A stretch of DNA of 64,000 nucleotides from Mycobacteroides salmoniphilum (GCF_004924335.1 NZ_CP024633.1:4278001-4342000), one strand, 5' to 3'; counted from the first letter of the stretch, positions 27,620-35,900 are shown. Numbers and translations: made by a program. Notes: a model not told the origin generated them from the sequence alone.

Positions 27620-28288
27620 CTACCGGCCCGAGAGGGCTCGTTCCTTGCGGCGCAGGTACATCCGGATCGCAACGACAACACCCACGATGAGTCCGCCCGT
27701 GGTGAGCATCGACACCACCGGGTTGACGGCCTGTACGACGTCGACGGAGAACGTGTAGATGATCACCACCATCAGGGCGCAGAACAGCAGACTGAAGATC
27801 CCGCACCAGAAGCTGACATAGACATGCAGCCGGTGATACGAGCGCTGGTCCTCGTCGGTCCAGCCCTGTTCCTCGGCCAGTTTCTCCACGCCGCCGGGCC
27901 ACAGCTTGGTGACCAGTAGCTCCGTCAGCGGTTTACCGATGAGCGCGCTGACCAGGAAGTAGGTGGCCAGCAGCATGCCGGGCACTTCGTTGGTGACCTG
28001 CGACAAGCGTGGGTCACGGGTCAGCCACGCCATGATGAGGCTGACCCCGAAGATCGGCACCACCAACAGCGAAACCGGGTCGAGAGCCCGTTTCCACGCC
28101 ATCTTGACCAGTGCCTGGGTGGCAGAGACCGCGGTCGCGGCCATGAGCGCGTGCAGTTCCGGGAATCCGGCCAGGCGCAGCCCAAAGTAGGCGCACAGGG
28201 CGGGTCCGACATTGAGCAATCCCTCGATCACGAGTTGGCGAGGCGAGATCCCGCTCTCGGTTTCGGACTGCTCGGCGGTCAGGGACAC
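27620..28288 (-). CDS. VC0807-type membrane protein, paralogue 2
   Basis: 222 residues, start GTG 28288. Family features: NVGPALCAYFGLRLAGFPELHALMAATAVSATQALVKM at the N-terminus, IGKPLTELLVTKLWPGG in the middle, WTDEDQRSYHRLHVYVSFWCG, then two C-terminal helices and a basic tail (RMYLRRKER). Six membrane helices are likely. On the minus strand TACAGT lies 6 nt before the GTG, so it has its own leaderless promoter despite the short gaps to its paralogues. Function unknown. Confidence 0.78.
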   Translation of the reverse strand: MSLTAEQSETESGISPRQLVIEGLLNVGPALCAYFGLRLAGFPELHALMAATAVSATQALVKMAWKRALDPVSLLVVPIFGVSLIMAWLTRDPRLSQVTNEVPGMLLATYFLVSALIGKPLTELLVTKLWPGGVEKLAEEQGWTDEDQRSYHRLHVYVSFWCGIFSLLFCALMVVIIYTFSVDVVQAVNPVVSMLTTGGLIVGVVVAIRMYLRRKERALSGR

Positions 28289-28294
28289 CGCGCG

Positions 28295-28300
28295 ACTGTA
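28295..28300 (-). promoter_or_regulatory. Leaderless -10 element for VC0807 paralogue 2
   Basis: TACAGT read on the minus strand, separated by 6 nt from the GTG at 28288. Confidence 0.45.
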
Positions 28301-28308
28301 ACCGGTCG

Positions 28309-28968
28309 TCAGGCCGCGGGCGAGTCGTACGTCATGCGCTGCAGGTAACGCCGGATGACCACAATGATGCCGATGATCAGGCCCATTGTGGTGACCAGAG
28401 AGAAGATTTGGTTGACGGCCTGGGCGACATCCACCGAGAAGCTATAGATGATGACGATCGAGATGGCCGCAAGCAGCAGGCTGATGACACCGCACCAGAA
28501 GCTCACGTGGACATGCATCCGGTGATACGACCGGAAGTTGTCCCCTGTCCAATGGTGCTCGGCCGCGATCTCTTCGATGCGTCCGGGCCGAGCCTTCGCG
28601 ATCATCAGCTCGGTGAGCGGCTTGCCGAACAGCGCGCTTCCGATGAAGAACAACGAAAGCAAGATGCCGGGAATGGTGTTGGACACCTGAGCCATCCGCG
28701 CATCGGAGGTGACGAGCGCGATCACCAGACTCAGCCCGAAGTTGAACATCAAAAAGCCCGACAGGACGTCGAACTTACGGTTCTTCACCACCTTGACGAG
28801 CACCTGGAGGCCGGACACCACCGTGGCGGCAATCAACGCGTGAATCTCGGGCTGACCCAACGCGCGCAGCGCGTAGTAGGTGCCCAACGAAGGCCCGACA
28901 CTGACCAGGACCTGTCGCAACACCTCACGCGCGGAGGACTTCTGGGTTTCGCCGGTCTGGTCGGGCAC
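28309..28968 (-). CDS. VC0807-type membrane protein, paralogue 3
   Basis: 219 residues, start GTG 28968. VSVGPSLGTYYALRALGQPEIHALIAATVVSGLQVLVKVVKNRKFD, FGKPLTELMIAKARPGRIEE and WTGDNFRSYHRMHVHVSFWCG align directly with the other two paralogues; the C-terminal VAQAVNQIFSLVTTMGLIIGIIVVIRRYLQR is the last helix. It appears to be the upstream member of a three-gene tandem array reading leftward. TAGCCT 6 nt before the GTG gives it a leaderless promoter. Function unknown. Confidence 0.78.
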   Translation of the reverse strand: MPDQTGETQKSSAREVLRQVLVSVGPSLGTYYALRALGQPEIHALIAATVVSGLQVLVKVVKNRKFDVLSGFLMFNFGLSLVIALVTSDARMAQVSNTIPGILLSLFFIGSALFGKPLTELMIAKARPGRIEEIAAEHHWTGDNFRSYHRMHVHVSFWCGVISLLLAAISIVIIYSFSVDVAQAVNQIFSLVTTMGLIIGIIVVIRRYLQRMTYDSPAA

Positions 28969-28974
28969 GGCGCG

Positions 28975-28980
28975 AGGCTA
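28975..28980 (-). promoter_or_regulatory. Leaderless -10 element for VC0807 paralogue 3
   Basis: TAGCCT read on the minus strand, 6 nt before the GTG at 28968. Confidence 0.45.
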
Positions 28981-29074
28981 CGCGACGAACCTGGGAATCC
29001 CGGGCTGGCACGCAGCGCCGACGCTCCACCGTTTACCTCTGGGGCCGTCCTGTTCGCCGTCGGCGTACGGAAAT

Positions 29075-29103
29075 CGGAACTTTAGCGTGTGTCACTCAAG
29101 TTT
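29075..29103 (+). promoter_or_regulatory. Stress promoter of hsp20: ECF-sigma elements plus HAIR-like site
   Basis: CGGAAC (29075-29080) and GTTT (29100-29103) leave 19 nt between GGAAC and GTT, matching mycobacterial SigE/SigH promoters. Inside it, CTTTAGC (29080-29086), 7 nt, ACTCAAG (29094-29100) fits the HspR HAIR consensus CTTGAGT-N7-ACTCAAG with two mismatches in the left arm. A further inverted repeat, GTCACTC/GAGTGAC, spans 29091-29114. M. tuberculosis acr2 is known to be under SigE/SigH and HspR. Confidence 0.6.
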
Positions 29104-29153
29104 GTACGAGTGACGGCCGGTTGAGACTCCGGCCCTGTATTGAGGAGAGAGCT

Positions 29154-29615
29154 ATGAGCAATGTGGTGTGGACACGACGCAGCCCGTTCGCCGAGTTCGA
29201 CGCGCTGGTACGCCAGTCCTTCGGCCCGGCCACCAGCTGGCCCAGCCCGGGTTTCGTTCCGGCCGCCGAGGTCGCGAAGGACGGGGATGACGCCCTGGTC
29301 CGTCTCGACCTTCCCGGCGTCGATGTCGACAAGGACGTCACGGTCGAGGTGGAGCGCGGCACGTTGGTGGTATCCGGCGAGCGTCGCGATGGGCGGGCCG
29401 AGCAGACCGGCGAGGAGCCACTCGCGCGAGGAGCGTCAAGCACTGGACGCGTATTGCGGGAGGTCCGCTACGGCAAGTTCCGTCGCACCTTCACCCTGCC
29501 AACCCATGTGACAGGTGACGTGATCTCGGCGAGCTACGACACGGGCATCCTGACCATCAAGATCGCCGGCGCGTACGCCACTGCCGAGGCGCAGAAGATC
29601 CAGATCACCAAGTAA
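29154..29615 (+). CDS. Hsp20/alpha-crystallin small heat shock protein (Acr2-like)
   Basis: 153 residues from ATG 29154, after GAGGAGAGA. The alpha-crystallin domain runs from VPAAEVAKDGDDALVRLDLPGVDVDKDVTVEVERGTLVVSGERR through REVRYGKFRRTFTLP to YDTGILTIKIAGAY. It is an ATP-independent chaperone that holds unfolding proteins. It resembles Acr2/HrpA (Rv0251c), which lies next to the Sdh1 operon in M. tuberculosis; here the two are 18 kb apart. Between beta strands, the loop EEPLARGASSTG is encoded by a copy of the 20-bp dispersed repeat, apparently inserted in frame. Confidence 0.9.
   Translation: MSNVVWTRRSPFAEFDALVRQSFGPATSWPSPGFVPAAEVAKDGDDALVRLDLPGVDVDKDVTVEVERGTLVVSGERRDGRAEQTGEEPLARGASSTGRVLREVRYGKFRRTFTLPTHVTGDVISASYDTGILTIKIAGAYATAEAQKIQITK
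29413..29432 (+). repeat. Dispersed 20-bp repeat, copy B (inside hsp20)
   Basis: AGGAGCCACTCGCGCGAGGA, 16 of 20 bases as in the consensus. Read in the hsp20 frame it encodes EEPLARG within a surface loop. The most diverged of the six copies. Confidence 0.5.
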
Positions 29616-29635
29616 GCAGGAGAACGAGACGAGGG

Positions 29636-29657
29636 GCCCGCGCTATCCGGCGCGGGC
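29636..29657. terminator. Hairpin between convergent hsp20 and desaturase genes
   Basis: GCCCGCGC and GCGCGGGC arms (8 bp) around a 6-nt loop, followed by TTCTCTCTTCTTC on the + strand. It overlaps the last codons of the desaturase gene and could stop hsp20 transcription. Confidence 0.55.
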
Positions 29658-30611
29658 TTCTCTCTTCTTCGCCTCACGGGCCAGCATGCGGTCGCGCTGT
29701 TCTTCGAACTTGACCACTTGGCACTTAAGGTCTTCCACATACGCGGCGAGTTGCTCGCGTCGTTGTTCACCCTTGGCGCTGAAATCATTGCGCTCGAAAA
29801 TCTGCCACTTACGCAGATTCGGCGTCACCACCTCTTCGAGATGCTGCCGCGGGTCGTAGATGCCGTGCTTGGCCATCAGCACACCGTTACGGCGGAAGTT
29901 AGGCATGCCCTGCCCGGGCATCCGGAAGTTCTCGATCACCGCGCCGATCGCTTCCAGCGCCTGATCGGGCACGAGATCCAGTGCCGCACTGCACATATTG
30001 CGATAGAAGATCATGTGCAGGTTCTCGTCGGCGGCGACGCGCTGCAGCATCCGGTCCGCGATCGGGTCATCGCACACCTTGCCGGTGTTGCGGTGGCTGA
30101 CGCGAGTCGCCAGTTCCTGCAACGTGGTGTACGCGACCGACAGCAGGAAGTCGGTCTTGTGGACCGACTCCTCTTCATCGGTGGTGTCGAAGCCTGCCGT
30201 CATGTGCTCCATGCGCGCGCGTTCCAATGCCACCGGGTCCACACCGCGCGTGACGACGAGGTAGTCGCGGATGACGATGCCGTGTCGGTTCTCCTCGGCG
30301 GTCCAACGGCCCACCCAGGTGCCCCAGGCACCGTCCAGGCCGAAGTATTTGGCCGCCTGACGGTGATAGGACGGCAGGTTGTCCTCGGTGAGGAGGTTGG
30401 TGATCATCGCCGCCTTGGCGACCTCGCTTAGCTGCGACTGCTCCGGATCCCAGTCGTCCCCACCCATTTGCGCAAAATTGCGGCCGCGATCCCAGGGAAC
30501 ATAGTCATGTGGGTGCCACTCCGTCGCGACCGACAAATGCCGGTTGAGGTTGGCTTCAGCAATCGGTTCCAAATCGCTGAGCATCTCAAGGTCGGTCAGC
30601 TCTCTAGACAT
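29643..30611 (-). CDS. desA: Acyl-[acyl-carrier-protein] desaturase, DesA1-like
   Basis: 322 residues from ATG 30611 (AAGGTG upstream). It belongs to the soluble di-iron stearoyl-ACP desaturase family: iron-binding segments WTAEENRHG (about residue 105) and DENLHMIFY (about 190) supply the E-x2-H pairs, and TEDNLPSYH and SHRNTGKVC are conserved with DesA1 (Rv0824c) and DesA2. It inserts a cis double bond into an ACP-bound chain, the entry to mycolic acid unsaturation in mycobacteria. A perfect 21-bp palindrome sits 51 bp upstream of its start, overlapping the probable promoter, which suggests repression by an acyl-CoA-responsive TetR protein such as MadR. Confidence 0.9.
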   Translation of the reverse strand: MSRELTDLEMLSDLEPIAEANLNRHLSVATEWHPHDYVPWDRGRNFAQMGGDDWDPEQSQLSEVAKAAMITNLLTEDNLPSYHRQAAKYFGLDGAWGTWVGRWTAEENRHGIVIRDYLVVTRGVDPVALERARMEHMTAGFDTTDEEESVHKTDFLLSVAYTTLQELATRVSHRNTGKVCDDPIADRMLQRVAADENLHMIFYRNMCSAALDLVPDQALEAIGAVIENFRMPGQGMPNFRRNGVLMAKHGIYDPRQHLEEVVTPNLRKWQIFERNDFSAKGEQRREQLAAYVEDLKCQVVKFEEQRDRMLAREAKKREARAG

Positions 30612-30962
30612 TTCACCTTGTCTTTCGCGTTGGAACCCCGAGCTCAAGGACAGGGTAACTTAATCTGAGCAATGCTCAGATTGGTCGTCAGTCACGACCG
30701 ATTGCCTGCAACTTCCGCCCCGACCACACAGCCGGACGGGCCACCATGCCCGTTTGGGCCCCACAACTGGGCAACGGCTTGCTACAGACCCGATATTCGA
30801 ACCGACTGCACAGCACCATAACCCGGTGAGAGCAACATCACTAATTCGGCCGTGTCGCTGCCCACCGCCAAATCCAGGTAGCGCGGCGTATCGGTGCAGT
30901 CGGTAGTTTGGGTGATTCAACGACCAGTCGCGAGAGCCGCGCACGTCACGAAAGGTGCAGTG
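30612..30962. other. 351-bp intergenic region between divergent desaturase and cutinase-like genes
   Basis: Contains the 21-bp palindrome at 30662-30682 and a second repeat, GGTCGT-CAGTC-ACGACC, directly abutting it at 30683-30699. The stretch 30700-30940 has no convincing reading frame, RNA gene or hairpin that I can see; it presumably carries the promoter of the cutinase-like gene. Confidence 0.5.
30662..30682. promoter_or_regulatory. 21-bp perfect palindrome upstream of desaturase
   Basis: Arms AATCTGAGCA and TGCTCAGATT around a single A. A TACCCT -10 on the minus strand lies just downstream (about 30651-30656), so a bound protein would cover the -35 region. Candidate MadR-type operator (inference). 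Confidence 0.65.
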
Positions 30963-31709
30963 ATGCGAACTGCAATGTGTCGCGCAGCGGCCGCGACGGC
31001 TGCCTTCCTAGTGCTGTTCGGCGGGTACGGGCTGCAGTCGCCGCAGATGGCCCACGCGGAGAGCTGCGCCGATATCGACCTATCTTTCGCGCGCGGCACC
31101 AATGAGCCTGCAGGCCTGGGCGACGTCGGCAAGCTGTTCACCGACGCTGTGAAGAAGCGACTCCAGGGCGCCAAGGGGATGAGCATCTCCACCTATGGCG
31201 TGGACTACCCCGCGAGCATCGACTTTCTCCAGGCTGGCAAGGGATCGGACGACCTGAGCAAGCACATCCAGAAAACGGCCGCCGACTGCCCGAAGATGAA
31301 GTTCGTGGTCGGCGGGTACGCGCAGGGCGCGGCGGTCGTGGATGTGCTGTTGGGGAACACCCCGCCGGGGACCTACGCCCTGACCAATCCCCTGCCCGCC
31401 GGACTCGAGCAGCGCATCGTCTCCATCGTTCTGTTCGGCGATCCCAAGAACATCCGACCGCCCGGTGTAGACACGAACCTAACGGTCCGCGAAGACCTGC
31501 TGCCCAAGGTGATTGACGTCTGCAACCCCGGAGACTTCTTCTGCGATCCGCAGGGTGGAGACATCATCTCGCACACCACCTACGCCAAGGACAAGCTCAC
31601 CGACGGCGCGGCGGACACGGTGGTCCAGCGACTGGTCGCCGTACTGGGAAACCGTTGCGTGAGCAGCGAATCACCCGACGCCTCCACAACCTGCTCCCCC
31701 AGCGCGTAA
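30963..31709 (+). CDS. Secreted cutinase-like protein lacking the catalytic serine
   Basis: 248 residues from ATG 30963 (AAAGGTGC upstream). A Sec signal peptide (MRTAMCRAAAATAAFLVLFGG...AHA) is cleaved near residue 32. The mature part has the cutinase fold: paired Cys, VDYPAS, and CNPGDFFCDP with SHTTYA, which provide the Asp and His of the triad. The nucleophile motif, normally GYSQG, reads GYAQG: codon GCG (Ala120) instead of TCG. The enzyme should therefore be inactive as an esterase. Frame, signal peptide and disulfide cysteines are intact, so it looks like a retained pseudoenzyme, perhaps a lipid- or cell-wall-binding protein, rather than a decaying gene. Confidence 0.85.
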   Translation: MRTAMCRAAAATAAFLVLFGGYGLQSPQMAHAESCADIDLSFARGTNEPAGLGDVGKLFTDAVKKRLQGAKGMSISTYGVDYPASIDFLQAGKGSDDLSKHIQKTAADCPKMKFVVGGYAQGAAVVDVLLGNTPPGTYALTNPLPAGLEQRIVSIVLFGDPKNIRPPGVDTNLTVREDLLPKVIDVCNPGDFFCDPQGGDIISHTTYAKDKLTDGAADTVVQRLVAVLGNRCVSSESPDASTTCSPSA

Positions 31710-31809
31710 CCGACGGCCCCGCATCGGGAGTAGCCATTTCACCGGTTACCGCGTGCGCTCACGCCCCCACGCAGGACAATCGGACCCACCCCAACCACGG
31801 CATTGGCTG

Positions 31810-31833
31810 GACTGTAGTCGCATGTGTACAGTC
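31810..31833. promoter_or_regulatory. Inverted repeat upstream of P450 fusion
   Basis: GACTGT and ACAGTC arms with a 12-nt spacer, about 60 bp before the P450 start. A weak operator candidate; BM3-type genes in Bacillus are controlled by a repressor at a palindrome, but no such regulator gene adjoins here. Confidence 0.35.
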
Positions 31834-31892
31834 ATGGATGGCCATGGCGTAGACGAATGACTACACCGGCGGGAGCGAAGGGCTAAACGCAC

Positions 31893-34800
31893 ATGAGCGG
31901 CGATACGCACGTGGTGGAGCCGGGCGAATACACGTCACCCGCCCGCCCGCCGGAGATCGACGGCATTCCCTGCGCCGACGGGCACCCACTGCCATCCGGT
32001 CCGTTACCCGGCCGCCCTTACGCCCTGCCCGCAGATCTGCTTGTCGAAGAGCTCGGGCCACTCTTCTACGCGGACTTCGGGGTTTCGCGCCGGCTATATG
32101 CCTGCTCGCTGGACCTGGTCGAGGAGCTCTGCGACGAGAACCGGTTCATCAAGGGCATCACCGATCGGCTGGAGCGGTTCCGCCCCCTTGCGGGGGACGG
32201 ATTGTTCACGGCCTACCCGGGCGAGCCGAACTGGCAGAAAGCCCACGATGTTCTGCTGCCCGGCTTCAGCTTTAGCGGTCTGCGCAACTACCACCCCGCC
32301 ATGCTCGATATCAACCGCCAGCTCCTTACCCGCTGGGACGAGAGCGCCGGCGAGCACCCCGTGGACGTGGTCGAAGATCTGGGCAAGCTCGCCATGGACA
32401 CCGTCGGGCTGGCCGGGTTTGGGACAAGGTTCGACTCCTACCAGCAGGAGGGGCTTGCGGCCATCCCGGCGAGCTTCGCCGCTGCGGTGCAGCAGATGTT
32501 GGCTCCGGGAGGTGGCAATCATGATCTGTTCACGGCCGAGCAGCGCAAGCTACACACCTTCATCGACGAGCTCATCGCCCGGCACCGCGACGGTGCGGAC
32601 GAGCATGCGAACCTCCTCGGACTCATGCTCGCGCCCGGGTCCCCGCAGACTCCGGCACTGGAGCTGAGCAGCGTTCACTCTCAGGTCCTGACGTTCCTGA
32701 TCGCCGGCCAAGACACCACCTCCACCGTGATGCCTACCGCGCTCTACAGCCTGGTCAAGAACCCTGCCGTGCTCCACCGGGCGCAGAGCGAGGTCGACGG
32801 GCTATTCGGGCCGGGAGACGAACACACCCCGACGTTCGATGAGATCGGCAAGCTGCGCTACATCCGCCAGATCGTGGACGAGACGTTGAGGCTCTCGCCC
32901 CCGGTCCGGGAATTCGACCGGATGGCCACGGAAGACACCCTGCTGGCGGGTCGCTACCCGGTACGCAAGGGCGAGGTCGTCACCGTCCTCACCACCGCGC
33001 TGCACCGGCAGCCGCAATGGGGAGACAACGTGGAGATCTTCGACCCAGACCGATTCTCGCCGGAACGATCGGCCGGGCGGCCGGTGAACCTGTTCAAACC
33101 CTTCGGCACCGGCGCGCGGTCCTGCATCGGGCGTCAGTTCGCGCTGCACGAGGCGACGATGGCTCTCGCGACGCTGGTACACAGATACCGCTTCATCGAC
33201 TCCGAGCATTATCAGCTGCGCACCCACAGCGACCTCATCCGGAAACCTGTCGGCTTTCGGATTGGCTTGGCGCGGCGCACTTCCCAGGACCGTCAGCATG
33301 AACCAACCGCCGTACCCGCCGTCACACCGCAAGAGATGCGACACCCGGCGGCCACCGCCGCACCGGGGTCGGCACTGGCCGTATTCCATGGCTCAAATCT
33401 CGGCACCTGTCGAGCGCTGGCGCACCAGCTGGCCGAGGAAGCATCCGATCTCGGGTACCGCACAACCGTTGCCCCTCTGAATGAAGCGACACGAGCCCTG
33501 CCCACCGAGGGCGCCATGGTCGTGGTCGCCGCGTCCTACAACGGTCAACCGACTGACGACGCTCGCCATTTTCTCTCCTGGCTCGATAGCGCAGATGCTC
33601 GCACGGACAGTGGGCTGCGCTACGCGGTACTAGGGGTCGGGGACCGCAACTGGGCTGAGACCTACCAGGCTGTGCCCAGGAAAATCGACGAGCACCTCGC
33701 CGCGATCGGCGGTACGCCGATTCTTCCCCGTGGTGAGGCAGACACTTCCGGCGATTTCGCGGGCAGTGTCGAAGCCTTCTCGCAAGCCCTCTGGACATCG
33801 TTGGGCGGTGTCACTGGCACCGATACTCTCACCGACCCCGCCGAGGGGCCCCTCTACGAACTGCGCGCCATCGACGGGCCGGTGACGGCGGCGATCGATG
33901 CCCGGTTCGAGGTGATGCCCATGACCGTCCTGGAGAACCGGGAATTGGTCAGCGCCAACAACACACTGGGACAAGCTAAACGGCTGGTACGTGTCGTATT
34001 GCCTGACGGCGTCGACTACCGCACCGGGGACCATCTCACGGTCCTCGCCGATAACCAGCCCGAGATCGTGGACAAGGCAGGAGAACTGCTCGGTCTCATC
34101 CTGGACCGGCGTATCTCGATCAACACCCGGCGCAAGACCCGGCGGGCCATCGCCCTGGACCGCGAGGTAAGCGTGCGGGAGCTACTCACCCACTTCCTCG
34201 AACTACGTAAGCCGGCCACCAGAACCCAGCTGCTCCGGCTGGCGGCGGCCAATCCCTGCCCACCGGAACGGTCCGCGCTGGAGGCACTCGCCGAGCATCC
34301 GGAGACCCGCTCTCTCGGTATCGCAGGCTGTCTCCTGGAATTCCCCGCCACCAAGCTGTCCCGCGCCGAGCTGCTTGAACTGTTCGAGCCGATGACGCCG
34401 CGGCACTACTCCATAGCCTCCTCGGCCCGCCAGAGTCCGGGGATCGTCGAGCTGGTGGTCAGCGTGCTCGACGCTCCGGCCCGATCTGGATTCGGCGATT
34501 TTCAGGGCGTGGCATCCAACTATCTCGCCAACGTCCAACCGGGACAACGAATCCGGGCACGGGTCGACCAAGCCCGGCAAGCATTCCGGGCCGGAGCCGA
34601 CCCCTCCCGCAATGTCATCCTGGTCAGCGCCGGTACCGGAGTCGCACCCTTCCGGGGATTTGTCGGTGACCGGCTGGCCGCGCAGAGCGCTGGTGAGCCG
34701 TTCGCCCCGGCGCTCTGCTTCTTCGGCGTCCGGCATCCGGAAGTGGACTATCTCTTCCGCGACGAGTTCGAGGCCGCGGAACTCTCGGGTGTGGTCCAGA

Positions 34801-35078
34801 TGCGCCCGGCGTTCTCCCGCGCATCCGAAAACGGTGTCAAGTATGTGCAAGACCGGATTGCCGCCGACGCGAACGACATCTGGCGGCTGCTAGGAGATCC
34901 CGCCAAGCAGACACATGTATATGTCTGTGGCGACGGCGGCAAAATGGCGCCCGCCGTTCGAGATGCGTTCTTGCACATCTACCGGGAACACGCCGGCGCC
35001 AACGAGTCCCAGGCCCGGGACTGGCTCATTGACCTGGTCGAGGCCGACCGCTATGTGGAGGACGTCTGGACGGAGTGA
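31893..35078 (+). CDS. Self-sufficient cytochrome P450/NADPH-P450 reductase fusion (CYP102 type)
   Basis: 1061 residues in one frame. Residues about 1-470 are a P450: I-helix AGQDTTS, ExxR as ETLR, and heme loop FGTGARSCIG with axial Cys411. Residues about 490-640 are a flavodoxin-like FMN domain (VFHGSNLGTCRALAHQLAEE, ASYNGQPTDDARHF). Residues about 665-1061 are a FAD/NADPH reductase: RHYSIASSA for FAD, SAGTGVAPFRGF for NADPH, terminal EDVWTE. This is the architecture of P450 BM3, a soluble fatty-acid hydroxylase; chain length and regioselectivity cannot be predicted. ATG 31893 has only a weak ribosome-binding site (AAGGGC about 11 nt before). A Tat-exported isochorismatase-like gene follows. 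Confidence 0.93.
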   Translation: MSGDTHVVEPGEYTSPARPPEIDGIPCADGHPLPSGPLPGRPYALPADLLVEELGPLFYADFGVSRRLYACSLDLVEELCDENRFIKGITDRLERFRPLAGDGLFTAYPGEPNWQKAHDVLLPGFSFSGLRNYHPAMLDINRQLLTRWDESAGEHPVDVVEDLGKLAMDTVGLAGFGTRFDSYQQEGLAAIPASFAAAVQQMLAPGGGNHDLFTAEQRKLHTFIDELIARHRDGADEHANLLGLMLAPGSPQTPALELSSVHSQVLTFLIAGQDTTSTVMPTALYSLVKNPAVLHRAQSEVDGLFGPGDEHTPTFDEIGKLRYIRQIVDETLRLSPPVREFDRMATEDTLLAGRYPVRKGEVVTVLTTALHRQPQWGDNVEIFDPDRFSPERSAGRPVNLFKPFGTGARSCIGRQFALHEATMALATLVHRYRFIDSEHYQLRTHSDLIRKPVGFRIGLARRTSQDRQHEPTAVPAVTPQEMRHPAATAAPGSALAVFHGSNLGTCRALAHQLAEEASDLGYRTTVAPLNEATRALPTEGAMVVVAASYNGQPTDDARHFLSWLDSADARTDSGLRYAVLGVGDRNWAETYQAVPRKIDEHLAAIGGTPILPRGEADTSGDFAGSVEAFSQALWTSLGGVTGTDTLTDPAEGPLYELRAIDGPVTAAIDARFEVMPMTVLENRELVSANNTLGQAKRLVRVVLPDGVDYRTGDHLTVLADNQPEIVDKAGELLGLILDRRISINTRRKTRRAIALDREVSVRELLTHFLELRKPATRTQLLRLAAANPCPPERSALEALAEHPETRSLGIAGCLLEFPATKLSRAELLELFEPMTPRHYSIASSARQSPGIVELVVSVLDAPARSGFGDFQGVASNYLANVQPGQRIRARVDQARQAFRAGADPSRNVILVSAGTGVAPFRGFVGDRLAAQSAGEPFAPALCFFGVRHPEVDYLFRDEFEAAELSGVVQMRPAFSRASENGVKYVQDRIAADANDIWRLLGDPAKQTHVYVCGDGGKMAPAVRDAFLHIYREHAGANESQARDWLIDLVEADRYVEDVWTE

Positions 35079-35153
35079 GGCTTGCCACGACCGAGTCGCC
35101 TGCCGGCACCGCCCCCCATTCCCCTGCCCGCGTTCAGGTGGGAGAGTGACCCG

Positions 35154-35882
35154 ATGCGTAGACGTACCTTCCTTCGTTCCGGCTCTGTAGCGCTACCAGC
35201 CGCCGCGCTGGGCCTCACCGCGGCCGGGAGCGCCACGGCCGACGTTCGCCCCACCGGCTCAATTACGTACCCGTTCAGCGCCATTGATGTACCCGCGAAA
35301 AGCGCACCCTGGTCCCTGGAGACGGACCGCGCTGTCCTGCTGGTCCACGACATGCAGCACTACTTCGTGAAGGCCTACACGCCGCAGGCTGATCCCATCG
35401 CGACCGTGCTGAAGAACATCAAGAGCCTGCTCGACACCGCGCATGCCCACGGCGTGCCCGTGCTCTACTCCGCGCAGCCGGGGGGCATGACACCGGAACA
35501 ACGTGGACTCTTCGGCCAGCTCTACGGACCCGGCATGCCAGACGACGATGCCGAGCGAGTGATCGTCGATCCCCTAGAGCCCGCGGCGACGGATACTGTT
35601 CTGACGAAATGGAAGTACAGCGAGTTCTTTCGCTCTGAGCTTCTAGAGATACTGCGCAATGCCAACCGGGACCAGCTGATCATCGTCGGCGTCTACGCCT
35701 TCTCGGGCATCACCGCAACCTCCACCGATGCGATCCAGAACGACATCCAGGCATTCATCGTCTCCGACGCCGTGGCGGACTACACCTCCACGGGGCACAG
35801 CCAGGCGCTCACCTGGTGTGCGGAGCGCACCGCGAGAATACTGAGCACCCGGTCGGCGCTAGCGGCACTTGATCATTCGTAG
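35154..35882 (+). CDS. Tat-exported isochorismatase-family hydrolase
   Basis: 242 residues from ATG 35154 (GGGAGAG upstream; the frame is open further but without a site). The N-terminus MRRRTFLRSGSVALPAA is a twin-arginine signal with cleavage near residue 29. The domain has VLLVHDMQHYF (catalytic Asp), TKWKYSEF (catalytic Lys) and VYAFSGITATSTDAIQNDIQAFIVSDAVADY; the cysteine of nicotinamidase-type members is absent, as in EntB/PhzD isochorismatases, so a vinyl-ether hydrolase activity is the best guess. Isochorismatases are normally cytosolic, so export is unusual. It follows the P450 gene by 75 bp and ends at a strong hairpin. Confidence 0.82.
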   Translation: MRRRTFLRSGSVALPAAALGLTAAGSATADVRPTGSITYPFSAIDVPAKSAPWSLETDRAVLLVHDMQHYFVKAYTPQADPIATVLKNIKSLLDTAHAHGVPVLYSAQPGGMTPEQRGLFGQLYGPGMPDDDAERVIVDPLEPAATDTVLTKWKYSEFFRSELLEILRNANRDQLIIVGVYAFSGITATSTDAIQNDIQAFIVSDAVADYTSTGHSQALTWCAERTARILSTRSALAALDHS

Positions 35883-35900
35883 TAGTTGACGGCACGACAA

